A stretch of DNA of 7,998 nucleotides from positions 1 through 7,998 of the forward strand of contig JAGVLI010000640.1 in NCBI GenBank assembly GCA_020054355.1. The letters run 5' to 3'. Shown here piece by piece: positions 1 through 5,156 of this stretch. The notes below the pieces were generated by a model, which was not told the origin of the DNA, ran no database searches, and saw only the letters and a list, made by a program, of their open reading frames with translations. Positions within the stretch are counted from its first letter, which is position 1. The number at the start of each line of letters is the position of its first letter. Origin of the DNA: Planctomycetales bacterium (GTDB taxonomy: Bacteria; Planctomycetota; Planctomycetia; Gemmatales; Gemmataceae). The translations under genes and the position numbers were made by a program.

Positions 1-190
1 CTTCGGCGTGCGCCTGGCCGTAGCGCTGGTGCCAGCCTTCGCCGACGTTGTGCCCATCGCGCACCAGCACCGCGCCGACCAGCGGATTCGGCTCGACATG
101 ACCCCGGCCGTGCTCCGCGAGTTCCAGGGCGCGGCGCATCCAGAGTTCGTCTTGGTGGTCTGCCATGAAGAATGGGTTCTGTTTGGCCAT
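1..190 (-). CDS. ribD: Riboflavin biosynthesis deaminase RibD, N-terminal part (3' end outside window)
   Basis: Only the first 63 codons are visible; the gene runs off the left edge. RibD carries an N-terminal zinc deaminase domain, and usually a C-terminal reductase, for the second and third steps of riboflavin synthesis from GTP. The visible part has the family hallmarks in order: MRRALELAEHGRG (18-30), EPNPLVGAVLV (33-43), GEGWHQ (50-55) and the start of the zinc site, H61-A62-E63, with the zinc-binding His and proton-shuttling Glu. The PNPxVG motif separates it from cytidine and tRNA adenosine deaminases. Whether the reductase domain is fused cannot be seen. The start is uncertain: the ATG at 190 gives MAKQNPFF, an in-frame ATG at 166 gives MADHQDEL, and one at 238 lies inside a palindromic repeat. 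None has a good Shine-Dalgarno sequence. Conserved sequence begins only near codon 14, so 166 is equally plausible. Confidence 0.85.
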   Translation of the reverse strand, partial: MAKQNPFFMADHQDELWMRRALELAEHGRGHVEPNPLVGAVLVRDGHNVGEGWHQRYGQAHAE

Positions 191-220
191 CGCGCGGCGG
201 GTTCGCTTTGCCGCGATGTC

Positions 221-423
221 TTTGTCCCGGAGGGACATTTGAAAATAGCCCAGCAGTTTACTGCTGGGATCGCAGGTTGCTCCGCTGAAACCAAGTCCCG
301 TAGGGACGGCCGAAACGGTGACATTCAGTTTCGGCCGTCCCTACGGGACTAGATGAGCTTCGATCCCGTTGTCACCCCAGCAGTGAACTGCTGGGCTATT
401 TTCAAATGTCCCTTCGGGACAAA
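221..423. repeat. Nested palindromic repeat element (BIME/MITE-like)
   Basis: The gap between cbiX and ribD is almost filled by one symmetrical structure. The outer arms, 221-270 and 374-423, are inverted copies matching at 47 of 50 positions. Each arm holds two small hairpins of its own, GTCCC/GGGAC and CCCAGCAG/CTGCTGGG. Just inside, GGGATCG at 266-272 faces CGATCCC at 361-367, so the symmetry continues with an offset. In the centre is a perfect 23-bp inverted repeat (294-316 with 328-350) around an 11-nt loop. There is no transposase and no clear target-site duplication. The architecture fits paired REP units (BIME) or a non-autonomous element with terminal inverted repeats. The right arm begins 18 nt after the cbiX stop and may also end or stabilise that transcript. 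Confidence 0.85.
294..350. repeat. Perfect 23-bp inverted repeat with 11-nt loop
   Basis: Positions 294-316 (AGTCCCGTAGGG followed by ACGGCCGAAAC) are the exact reverse complement of 328-350, leaving a loop at 317-327. This is the central hairpin of the larger repeat element. It carries the same GTCCC/GGGAC theme as the outer arms but differs from them otherwise, so it may be a separate repeat type that inserted between two outer units. Confidence 0.9.
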
Positions 424-441
424 AAACCACAAACGTTCCGC

Positions 442-1407
442 TCAAAACCGCAGCCGCTCCAACAATGCTCTATCCCAGGGATGCGGGCCGGCTGGCTCTT
501 CGCTCGGCATCGACTGCACGGCTGGCGTGCGGTGTTCGTGTCCCAGCAGCCCTTGCACATGATGATGGTGCGGAAACTGCGGTTCGCCGAGCCGGGCTTC
601 GTGGCCGATGATCGGCACCCGGTACTGGCACAGCGAGCAGTTCATGTGCGCTGTGCCGTGCAACGCTTCGTCCAGGCGATGCTGAAACGCATCCAGGAGC
701 AATGGATGCGCTTGCAAGTGCGGGGTGGCCACGATCTCCAGGTCGGGGCGGGCCAGCTGCCGTTCCGCCACCTGGGCGTAAATCCGCTTCAGCAAGATGC
801 CCGTGAAGAGGAAGTAAGGCTGCACCACGATGCGGCGAAAGCCCATGCGCTCGCAAACCGGCAGCGCTTCCTCCAGCAGCGGATGGGCGATGCCGCTATA
901 AGCCCAGGCCGCCCAGCCAGTTGGGTAGCCTTCCTGCAAGAAGCGGGCCACCTTGGCCACGGTGCTGTTGGCGTCCGGATCGCTGCTGCCCCGCGCCACC
1001 AGCAGGAGCAGCGTGTCTTTCGCTTCGACCGCCGGCAGCGACGCCAGTGCTTCCCGGTAGCGCAGCCGGCAAAGTTGCAGCAGGTCGGCGTCCACGTCGA
1101 GCGCATTGCCCATGCGGATGTCGAGCTGGGGATAGCGTTCCCGCGCCCGGCGCACCTCGCTGGCCAGGTCGTTCTTGGCATGGCCGGCGGCCAGCAGCAC
1201 GCCGGGCAGCACGACGATGGTTTTCACCTCAGTTCGCGCCAGCCGGTCGATGCCTTCCTGAATGGTCGGCCGGGCGAATTCCAGGAAAGCGATCTCCACG
1301 GGCACGTCGGGCCGGCGCGCGCGAAAGTGCCGGGCCAGGTCGAGCAACTCGGCAATGCCGTCCGGATCACGGCTGCCATGCCCGGCAATGAGGACCGCGT
1401 GTTCCAT
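442..1407 (-). CDS. cbiX: Sirohydrochlorin cobaltochelatase, long form (CbiX-L)
   Basis: This 321-residue protein inserts a divalent metal into sirohydrochlorin: cobalt for cobalamin synthesis, or iron for siroheme. It has two chelatase half-domains. The N-terminal half carries the metal-binding His in AGHGSRD (H10), an acidic residue in FLEFARP (E43) and a second His in LLAAGHAKND (H76). In the C-terminal half, VARGSSDPDANS (138-149) repeats the first motif with Arg in place of His, as expected of a degenerate second domain. Residues 255-260, MNCSLC, match the MXCXXC motif that holds a [4Fe-4S] cluster in Bacillus megaterium CbiX-L, and a His-rich stretch follows (PHHHH, 279-283). The ATG at 1407 is preferred because family homology starts with MEHAVLIAGHGS; a GGAG lies 11 nt upstream at 1419-1422. 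An open frame extends to 1548 but reads non-homologous sequence and overlaps the preceding gene. SirB-type ferrochelatase activity cannot be excluded. Confidence 0.92.
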   Translation of the reverse strand: MEHAVLIAGHGSRDPDGIAELLDLARHFRARRPDVPVEIAFLEFARPTIQEGIDRLARTEVKTIVVLPGVLLAAGHAKNDLASEVRRARERYPQLDIRMGNALDVDADLLQLCRLRYREALASLPAVEAKDTLLLLVARGSSDPDANSTVAKVARFLQEGYPTGWAAWAYSGIAHPLLEEALPVCERMGFRRIVVQPYFLFTGILLKRIYAQVAERQLARPDLEIVATPHLQAHPLLLDAFQHRLDEALHGTAHMNCSLCQYRVPIIGHEARLGEPQFPHHHHVQGLLGHEHRTPAVQSMPSEEPAGPHPWDRALLERLRF

Positions 1408-1434
1408 GAGGTGGAGTGCTCCGTGCCAGTGACA

Positions 1435-1468
1435 AGGGGCGGGGGTCCGAAGTCGGACCTCCGCCCCT
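1435..1468. repeat. Long GC-rich hairpin between two genes
   Basis: AGGGGCGG (1435-1442) pairs with CCGCCCCT (1461-1468), and GGTCCGA (1444-1450) pairs with TCGGACC (1453-1459), with one opposed position (1443/1460) and a very short loop. The hairpin lies downstream of the small secreted protein gene and 27 nt before the cbiX start codon, in the transcribed direction. No T-tract follows on the minus strand, so it is not a classical intrinsic terminator. It could be a REP-type repeat, a transcript-stabilising 3' end or a 5'-leader structure of cbiX. Confidence 0.75.
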
Positions 1469-1498
1469 GGGTATCTTCGCCCTTCCGCGCACCGAAGG

Positions 1499-1813
1499 CT
1501 ACTTCTTTTTCCCCACGCCGAGCTTGAACGTGGTGGCGATCTCGGCATCGCCCTGCTTTTCGGTGATGACCAGGACTTCCAGGCCGGCTTTCAGCGTGTC
1601 CAGCCCCGGCGCTGGCCCTTTGCCCTTGGTCTTGTCCGCGGTCAGGATCATCGGCGATTTCGGAATCTCGAAGGTCTTGTCCTTGCCGTTGATCGTGACC
1701 GTGACCCGCAATTCCTTGGCATCGACCGTTTTGATGGTGCCCCGGTACTCGTCGGCCACCAGCAGGCCGACGCCGGTCAACAGCGCAGCCACTCCCAGCA
1801 GCATCCTCGACAT
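1499..1813 (-). CDS. Small secreted protein, paralogue A of a tandem pair
   Basis: A 104-residue protein of unrecognised family. It starts with a signal peptide: MSRM, a hydrophobic core at about 5-19 and a likely signal peptidase I cut after LLVA (residue 20), leaving a mature protein beginning DEYRG. The rest alternates short polar and hydrophobic stretches suggesting beta strands (RGTIKTVD, LRVTVTINGKDKTFEI, LEVLVITE), and it ends in KKK. The neighbour at 1891-2202 shares the same plan with clear similarity: ADEY at the same position, VTVT at 37-40, GK at 43-44, ATT near the end, and a KKK terminus. The ATG at 1813 is chosen because GGAGG lies 7 nt upstream (1821-1825) and the signal peptide begins there. 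An open frame to 1891 would destroy the signal peptide. The role is unknown; a small periplasmic beta-barrel is an inference only. Confidence 0.8.
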   Translation of the reverse strand: MSRMLLGVAALLTGVGLLVADEYRGTIKTVDAKELRVTVTINGKDKTFEIPKSPMILTADKTKGKGPAPGLDTLKAGLEVLVITEKQGDAEIATTFKLGVGKKK

Positions 1814-1820
1814 GACGAAT

Positions 1821-1825
1821 CCTCC
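1821..1825 (-). promoter_or_regulatory. Shine-Dalgarno site fixing the start of paralogue A
   Basis: On the minus strand this reads GGAGG, 7 nt before the ATG at 1813, within GGGAGGA. It is the strongest ribosome binding site in the window and supports 1813 over the upstream in-frame ATG codons. It begins directly after the T-run of the hairpin at 1828-1858. Confidence 0.8.
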
Positions 1826-1827
1826 CG

Positions 1828-1858
1828 AAAAATGTCGGCAGGCAGGCTGCCCGCCGAC
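1828..1858 (-). terminator. Terminator-like hairpin between the two small secreted genes
   Basis: On the minus strand GTCGGC pairs with GCCGAC and GGCAG with CTGCC, separated by one mismatch. The stem spans 1834-1858 and is followed at once by ATTTTT (1828-1833). This resembles an intrinsic terminator for the upstream paralogue (stop at 1891). The inner bases leave almost no loop if fully paired, so the real loop must open a few pairs. Because the Shine-Dalgarno sequence of the next gene follows directly, the hairpin lies in that gene's 5' leader and could act as an attenuator. Confidence 0.55.
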
Positions 1859-1890
1859 TACCCCCATGGACCGATTGCCAACCGGCCCCA

Positions 1891-2202
1891 TTACTTTTTC
1901 TTTTCCGGCGGCGCCATCACCTTGATGGTGGTGGCGGTTTCCTTGTCGTCCTTCTTGTCCGTGAAGATCTTTACTTCCGAGCCGGGCAGGATTTTCAGGA
2001 TGCCGCCGGGAAAGGCCTTGCCCTTGTCGTTGACCACCAGCGGGTCCTTGGCGACTTTCAAGATCACTTCCTTGCCATCCACGGTGACGGTGATCTTGGT
2101 TTTGTCCTTCTCCACGCTCTTGACCTTGCCGATGTACTCATCGGCCACCAGGCAGGAAACGCAGGCGACGAGCAGCAACAGGCCGCCGAAAAAACGAATC
2201 AT
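1891..2202 (-). CDS. Small secreted protein, paralogue B of a tandem pair
   Basis: A 103-residue protein of unrecognised family, paralogous to the product at 1499-1813. The N-terminus MIRFFGGLLLLVACVSCLVA is a signal peptide, with the likely cut after A20 giving mature DEYIGKV; this is the same cleavage point and the same DEY start as the paralogue. LVAC at 11-14 resembles a lipobox, but the hydrophobic stretch before it is short and the paralogue lacks it, so a lipoprotein is less likely. The mature part has beta-like segments (YIGKVKSVE, KITVTVDGKEVILKV, SEVKIFTD) and a highly charged Lys-rich end, PPEKKK. The start at 2202 has GGAGG 9 nt upstream (2212-2216). A frame open to 2301 adds sequence that would bury the signal peptide. 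The gene follows the SUMF1 gene by 128 nt. No function can be assigned. Confidence 0.8.
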   Translation of the reverse strand: MIRFFGGLLLLVACVSCLVADEYIGKVKSVEKDKTKITVTVDGKEVILKVAKDPLVVNDKGKAFPGGILKILPGSEVKIFTDKKDDKETATTIKVMAPPEKKK

Positions 2203-2300
2203 GAGAGGATGCCTCCGAGTGGAAGAGGTGAGAATCGTACCCGAGCCAGTGTCGGAACCGGCCGCGCTGTTACAGTATTTTGCCGCTGGCGAGAGACTCA

Positions 2301-2327
2301 CTCCGGGGGCTAACGCCCCCGGCTCGC
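2301..2327. repeat. 27-nt hairpin repeat, copy 1
   Basis: This 27-nt sequence is identical to that at 5157-5183 and has the same orientation. Its core is CCGGGGGC-TAAC-GCCCCCGG (2303-2322), an 8-bp perfect stem with a 4-nt loop, followed by CTCGC. It lies immediately downstream of the SUMF1 stop codon (2331-2333). A partial further copy, GGCTAACGCC (2329-2338), overlaps that stop codon. It looks like a short REP-type palindrome and may protect or end the SUMF1 transcript; no T-tract follows. Confidence 0.85.
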
Positions 2328-2330
2328 TGG

Positions 2331-3395
2331 CTAACGCCCATCCTTCACGCAGCGAAAGCCGACGTGCGACGCCCCGCTATCCACGGAGCCTTTGCCGCGC
2401 CCGCCGGGCATGTACCGGATGCAATACTGATCGCTGCACAGGAACGAACCGCCGCGCTGCACCCGCTTGGGCACGTCCGGCTCCAGCGGATCGTGGCTGC
2501 GCTGCGGTCCCTGGGGGTTGTCGGTTGGTGAAAACTGATAATAAGCGGCCGTGTACCAATCGGCGCACCATTCCCAGACATTGCCCGCCATGTCGTACAG
2601 GCCGTAGCCGTTGGGTGGAAACGATTTCACGGGAGCGGTGCGCGCGAAGCCGTCCTCGGTCGTGTTCCGCACCGGAAATCGCCCCTGCCAGATGTTGGCC
2701 TGCCATTTGCCGTCCGGCTTGAGCTCGTCGCCCCAGACGTAGAGCCGGCGGTCCAGCCCGCCGCGCGCCGCGTATTCCCACTCGGCCTCGGTGGGCAGCC
2801 GTTTGCCGGCCCACTGGGCGTAGGCGACCGCATCATCCCAGCAGACGTGGACCACCGGATGCTGTTCCCGGCCGTTCAGGTCGCTGTTCGGCCCTTCGGG
2901 GTGCCGCCAGTTCGCGCCGTGGACGTAGCTCTGCCAGTTCAGGTGATTGTTCAGATCGACTTCGGCCGTCGGCGGAGGAGGAGAAAAGCACACCGAGCCG
3001 GCCACCAGGTTTTCCGGCGGCGCGTTGGGAAAATCCTCGGCCTTCGGAGTCTTCTCGGCCACCGTGATATAGCCGGTGGCGTTCGCGAAGCGCTCGAACT
3101 GCTCGTTGGTGACTTCCGTCTCGTCCATCCAGAAGCCGTCGAGCCGCACCGGATGCACCGGCTGGCCATCGCGCATCATCGGATGCTGCGAACCCATCTG
3201 GAATTCGCCCGGCGGAATCCAGACCATCGGCACGGAAGGATCGCCGCCCCGCCCGCGCAGGCCCACGGTGATGACATACGCCACGACGGCAGCGCCCAGG
3301 ACGAGCAGGCCGCCGCCCAGCGCTTTCCCCCACCAGCGGGGGAGCGAAGAAGGCTTCGCCACGGAGAGCGTCGATGAACTGGATGCTTTGCTCAT
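2331..3395 (-). CDS. Membrane-anchored formylglycine-generating enzyme (SUMF1/FGE family)
   Basis: This 354-residue protein oxidises a cysteine (in some sulfatases a serine is used by other enzymes) to formylglycine, the catalytic residue of sulfatases. A cytoplasmic N-tail is followed by one membrane segment (about 26-45), so the catalytic domain is probably anchored outside the cytoplasmic membrane. The domain begins at MVWIPPGEFQMGS (57-69) and shows DETEVTNEQFERF (91-103), WAGKRLPTEAEWEYAARGG (195-213) and YGLYDMAGNVWEWCADW (264-280). The C-terminal RGGSFLCSDQYC has the two active-site cysteines, C320 and C325, with the same spacing as C336 and C341 of human SUMF1; many bacterial SUMF1-domain proteins lack this pair. 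It ends with GASHVGFRCV, also typical. This argues for true FGE activity rather than a regulator or an EgtB-like enzyme. No sulfatase gene is visible here. The start at 3395 gives the membrane anchor; its ribosome site is weak (AGG at 3404-3406). Confidence 0.93.
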   Translation of the reverse strand: MSKASSSSTLSVAKPSSLPRWWGKALGGGLLVLGAAVVAYVITVGLRGRGGDPSVPMVWIPPGEFQMGSQHPMMRDGQPVHPVRLDGFWMDETEVTNEQFERFANATGYITVAEKTPKAEDFPNAPPENLVAGSVCFSPPPPTAEVDLNNHLNWQSYVHGANWRHPEGPNSDLNGREQHPVVHVCWDDAVAYAQWAGKRLPTEAEWEYAARGGLDRRLYVWGDELKPDGKWQANIWQGRFPVRNTTEDGFARTAPVKSFPPNGYGLYDMAGNVWEWCADWYTAAYYQFSPTDNPQGPQRSHDPLEPDVPKRVQRGGSFLCSDQYCIRYMPGGRGKGSVDSGASHVGFRCVKDGR

Positions 3396-3426
3396 GGGTG
3401 CAACCTGCGCAAGGCTGCGGTTCGCG

Positions 3427-3443
3427 ACGCTTCGCAGAAGCGT
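3427..3443. repeat. Short perfect hairpin in the TOPRIM-SUMF1 gap
   Basis: ACGCTTC (3427-3433) and GAAGCGT (3437-3443) form a 7-bp stem with a 3-nt loop in the 88-nt gap between the TOPRIM stop codon and the SUMF1 start. No T-run follows on the minus strand. It may be a weak terminator for the ATPase/TOPRIM pair or a leader structure of the SUMF1 gene; an alternative stem (CTGCG with CGCAG) could compete with it. Confidence 0.4.
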
Positions 3444-3483
3444 TGAATCGCTCGCCGCAGTTTAAGGAGCCGAGATCCACGGA

Positions 3484-4143
3484 TTAGGCCGACGGAGGCT
3501 CCTTCCACCGTCGAATATCCTGGGCGAAAGCACCGAAACCGTCGGGAAACCAGTGCTGTTCGAGATCGAGCAAGCAACGGTCCACCAGCCGCTCGGCTTC
3601 TGCCACCATGCAGCGCGTTTCTTCCGCGAGCGAGTAACGTTCCTTGCCGTAGACTGCTTTCTTCAAACTGCCGCTGGTGTACGGCGGCTTTCTTGATTTT
3701 GACCCCACCAGCCAACTGGCCTCCCCAACGCCGCGGTCCTTGCCGCACAGCAACCAGGCTTCGATCTGCGGCACGGCCAGGCCGATGGCGGTCTTGACTG
3801 GTTGCCGATTGGGCATGGGAGTCAGCTGACCCTGGATGTCCTTCACCGTCTCTCGCAAGCAGCACAGTCGGCATTTGGGATCGGCCTGCCCCGGTTCGTC
3901 ATGAGCCTTGCGATGGATGGGCGTTCGGTCCGAGTCGAGAATCACCGCCAGGGCATCGGCCTCGAAGCCGTAGTGCAATTCCTGGAGAACGGCGGAGATG
4001 TTGGTCAGGACCGAGCCGAATCCCCGCTTCGTTTCGAAGTTCGGCAACTTCACGACCTCGGTCTTCTCGCCCAGGATGCCATCCACCAAGATGCGAACGG
4101 CAGCCTCGTCCGCGGACGATTCGCTGTAGACGGCGAGTTTCAT
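3484..4143 (-). CDS. TOPRIM-like protein, partner of the upstream ATPase
   Basis: This 219-residue protein has the arrangement of a stand-alone TOPRIM-type nuclease domain as found beside OLD-like ATPases. MKLAVYSESSADEAAV puts acidic residues (E8, D12, E13) after the first strand, and ALAVILDSDRTP has the DxD pair (D70, D72) after a hydrophobic strand. VPQIEAWLLCG (124-134, E128) resembles a motif seen in DUF4276/RloB-type TOPRIM proteins. A Cys cluster lies between them (KCRLCCL, 90-96) and a charged helical region follows. The start codon at 4143 overlaps the stop of the ATPase gene (ATGA, 4-nt overlap), indicating translational coupling and a shared complex. An open frame to 4182 adds residues without family character. 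By analogy with PARIS AriB, AbiLii and the TOPRIM part of GajA it could be a nuclease effector. Family membership is inferred from motif layout and could be wrong. Confidence 0.72.
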   Translation of the reverse strand: MKLAVYSESSADEAAVRILVDGILGEKTEVVKLPNFETKRGFGSVLTNISAVLQELHYGFEADALAVILDSDRTPIHRKAHDEPGQADPKCRLCCLRETVKDIQGQLTPMPNRQPVKTAIGLAVPQIEAWLLCGKDRGVGEASWLVGSKSRKPPYTSGSLKKAVYGKERYSLAEETRCMVAEAERLVDRCLLDLEQHWFPDGFGAFAQDIRRWKEPPSA

Positions 4144-5141
4144 GACCGTGCGGGCACTCCACCGAGGACGCCGGTGTACCAAACCTCCCCCAGGGAGGAA
4201 GTGCCTTCCAGGATTTCTTCCAAGTGCGGATGGTCCATCAGGCGACTGAACTTGGCTTCCAGCCCGGTCTTCTCGGCGATCACGATTTCTTCGGGGTGGT
4301 CCGAGAATTCATCGAGGAAGTATGGCGACTGCGTGGTGGCGATGACCTGAACTGGCTCGCGAGACTCGCCAAAGCTGTCGGGATAGCTCAGGCGGTAAAG
4401 TGCATCGCGAACCTGCCGCAACAACCGCGGGTGGATACCCCGATCCGGTTCTTCTAATCCAATCAGCGGCGGCGGGCTCGGTTGGTACGCAATCGCGAGA
4501 AGCGCCAACGCGAGAAGGGTTCCTTGAGAGAGATCAATTGCTGGAATCCGATGATGTCCATTTCGGGTTCGCAGGGAGAAACTCCTATGACCTGCTTTGG
4601 GCGTCTCAAAAAGAATTCGGTCAAACTCAGGCAGCAGTCGGCCCAACTCTTCGTTTAACGCTTCAAAGCGCTCGGGCTCCGAGTCTCGAAGTCGATCCAG
4701 GAAGCCCGCAAGAGATGGTTCTTCAGCAGAGAATTCCAGGTTTGGGGTCAGCTGGACGGGCTGGGGCAATGAACGAGGATCGAGAGCATATACTCGAAAT
4801 CTATTGCATTCGGCCTGAGCCTTCACCATGAATGGTGTTCCGTTTTCACTTCCCCAGGTCGGCGTTGGTATTCCTGAACTCTCCCATTTGATTTTGAGAA
4901 ACAGGTTGTACGGTGACCCCCACTGCAGCCCCACCTCAACTGCTGGCTTAGTTTCAGCGAAAGCCTCGACGTGGGCCACCATCGAGTAACTGTACTGATT
5001 GAACTCACGGACCATGCGGATGGCTTGCAGCGCCGTACTCTTCCCGCTCCCATTTGCCCCAACGATCAGCGTGAACGGCCCCAGCGACAGCTTGGCGTCC
5101 TTTAGCACCTTGAAGTTCTTGAATTCGATGGATTCGATCAT
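4140..5141 (-). CDS. AAA/ABC-type ATPase (AAA_21/OLD-like), first gene of an ATPase-TOPRIM pair
   Basis: This 333-residue soluble ATPase has the N-terminal pattern of RecF/OLD-like ABC ATPases: MIESIEFKNFKVLKDA (1-16), then the Walker A motif GANGSGKST (28-36). A middle insertion of about 150 residues with no recognised motif comes before the signature DLSQGTLLALAL (203-214), Walker B PLIGLEEPDRGIHP (225-238, with E230 and E231) and the switch segment VIATTQSPYFLDEF (266-279). Gln271 stands where many relatives have His. No nuclease domain is fused at the C-terminus; that role seems to be filled by the overlapping downstream gene. The start at 5141 has AGGG 8 nt upstream (5150-5153). Base composition is lower than in metH: three sampled 60-base lines gave 48-53% GC, against 72% in a sampled metH line, which hints at separate origin. 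A role in phage defence is inferred from domain pairing; a housekeeping DNA-repair role remains possible. Confidence 0.9.
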   Translation of the reverse strand: MIESIEFKNFKVLKDAKLSLGPFTLIVGANGSGKSTALQAIRMVREFNQYSYSMVAHVEAFAETKPAVEVGLQWGSPYNLFLKIKWESSGIPTPTWGSENGTPFMVKAQAECNRFRVYALDPRSLPQPVQLTPNLEFSAEEPSLAGFLDRLRDSEPERFEALNEELGRLLPEFDRILFETPKAGHRSFSLRTRNGHHRIPAIDLSQGTLLALALLAIAYQPSPPPLIGLEEPDRGIHPRLLRQVRDALYRLSYPDSFGESREPVQVIATTQSPYFLDEFSDHPEEIVIAEKTGLEAKFSRLMDHPHLEEILEGTSSLGEVWYTGVLGGVPARS

Positions 5142-5156
5142 GGCTGTCGCCCTGTC

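Noticed and set aside
221..423. CRISPR array or attC/integron site reading of the palindromic cluster
   Set aside because: The repeats are inverted and nested rather than direct with regular spacers, and no cas or integrase gene is present.
406..1527. Long plus-strand open frame opposite cbiX
   Set aside because: It lies antisense to a gene with clear catalytic motifs, shows no family resemblance, and exists because GC-rich codons leave few stops on the opposite strand.
1408..1548. Longer N-terminus for CbiX
   Set aside because: The extension overlaps the preceding gene and the hairpin at 1435-1468, and chelatase homology begins at the internal ATG at 1407.
1901..1902. Lipoprotein assignment for paralogue B from LVAC at residues 11-14 (near 2161-2172)
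   Set aside because: The hydrophobic stretch before the Cys is short, and the paralogue has the same cleavage region without a Cys, so a signal peptidase I site after residue 20 fits both better.
2234..2239. TACGAT on the minus strand as a -10 box for paralogue B
   Set aside because: It matches 4 of 6 consensus bases, about 31 nt before the ATG, but no convincing -35 sequence lies at the right distance.
2203..2301. Longer N-terminus for paralogue B
   Set aside because: It would place 33 polar residues before the signal peptide, while the ATG at 2202 has a good GGAGG site.
1832..2722. Plus-strand open frame across the small secreted genes and the SUMF1 3' end
   Set aside because: It crosses three minus-strand genes and a repeat, is rich in Arg/Pro/Ala shadow sequence, and has no recognisable domain.
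2833..3480. Minus-strand open frame overlapping the SUMF1 gene in another phase
   Set aside because: The frame with the full FGE motif set runs through the same bases; this one is low-complexity Arg/Gly/Ala sequence.
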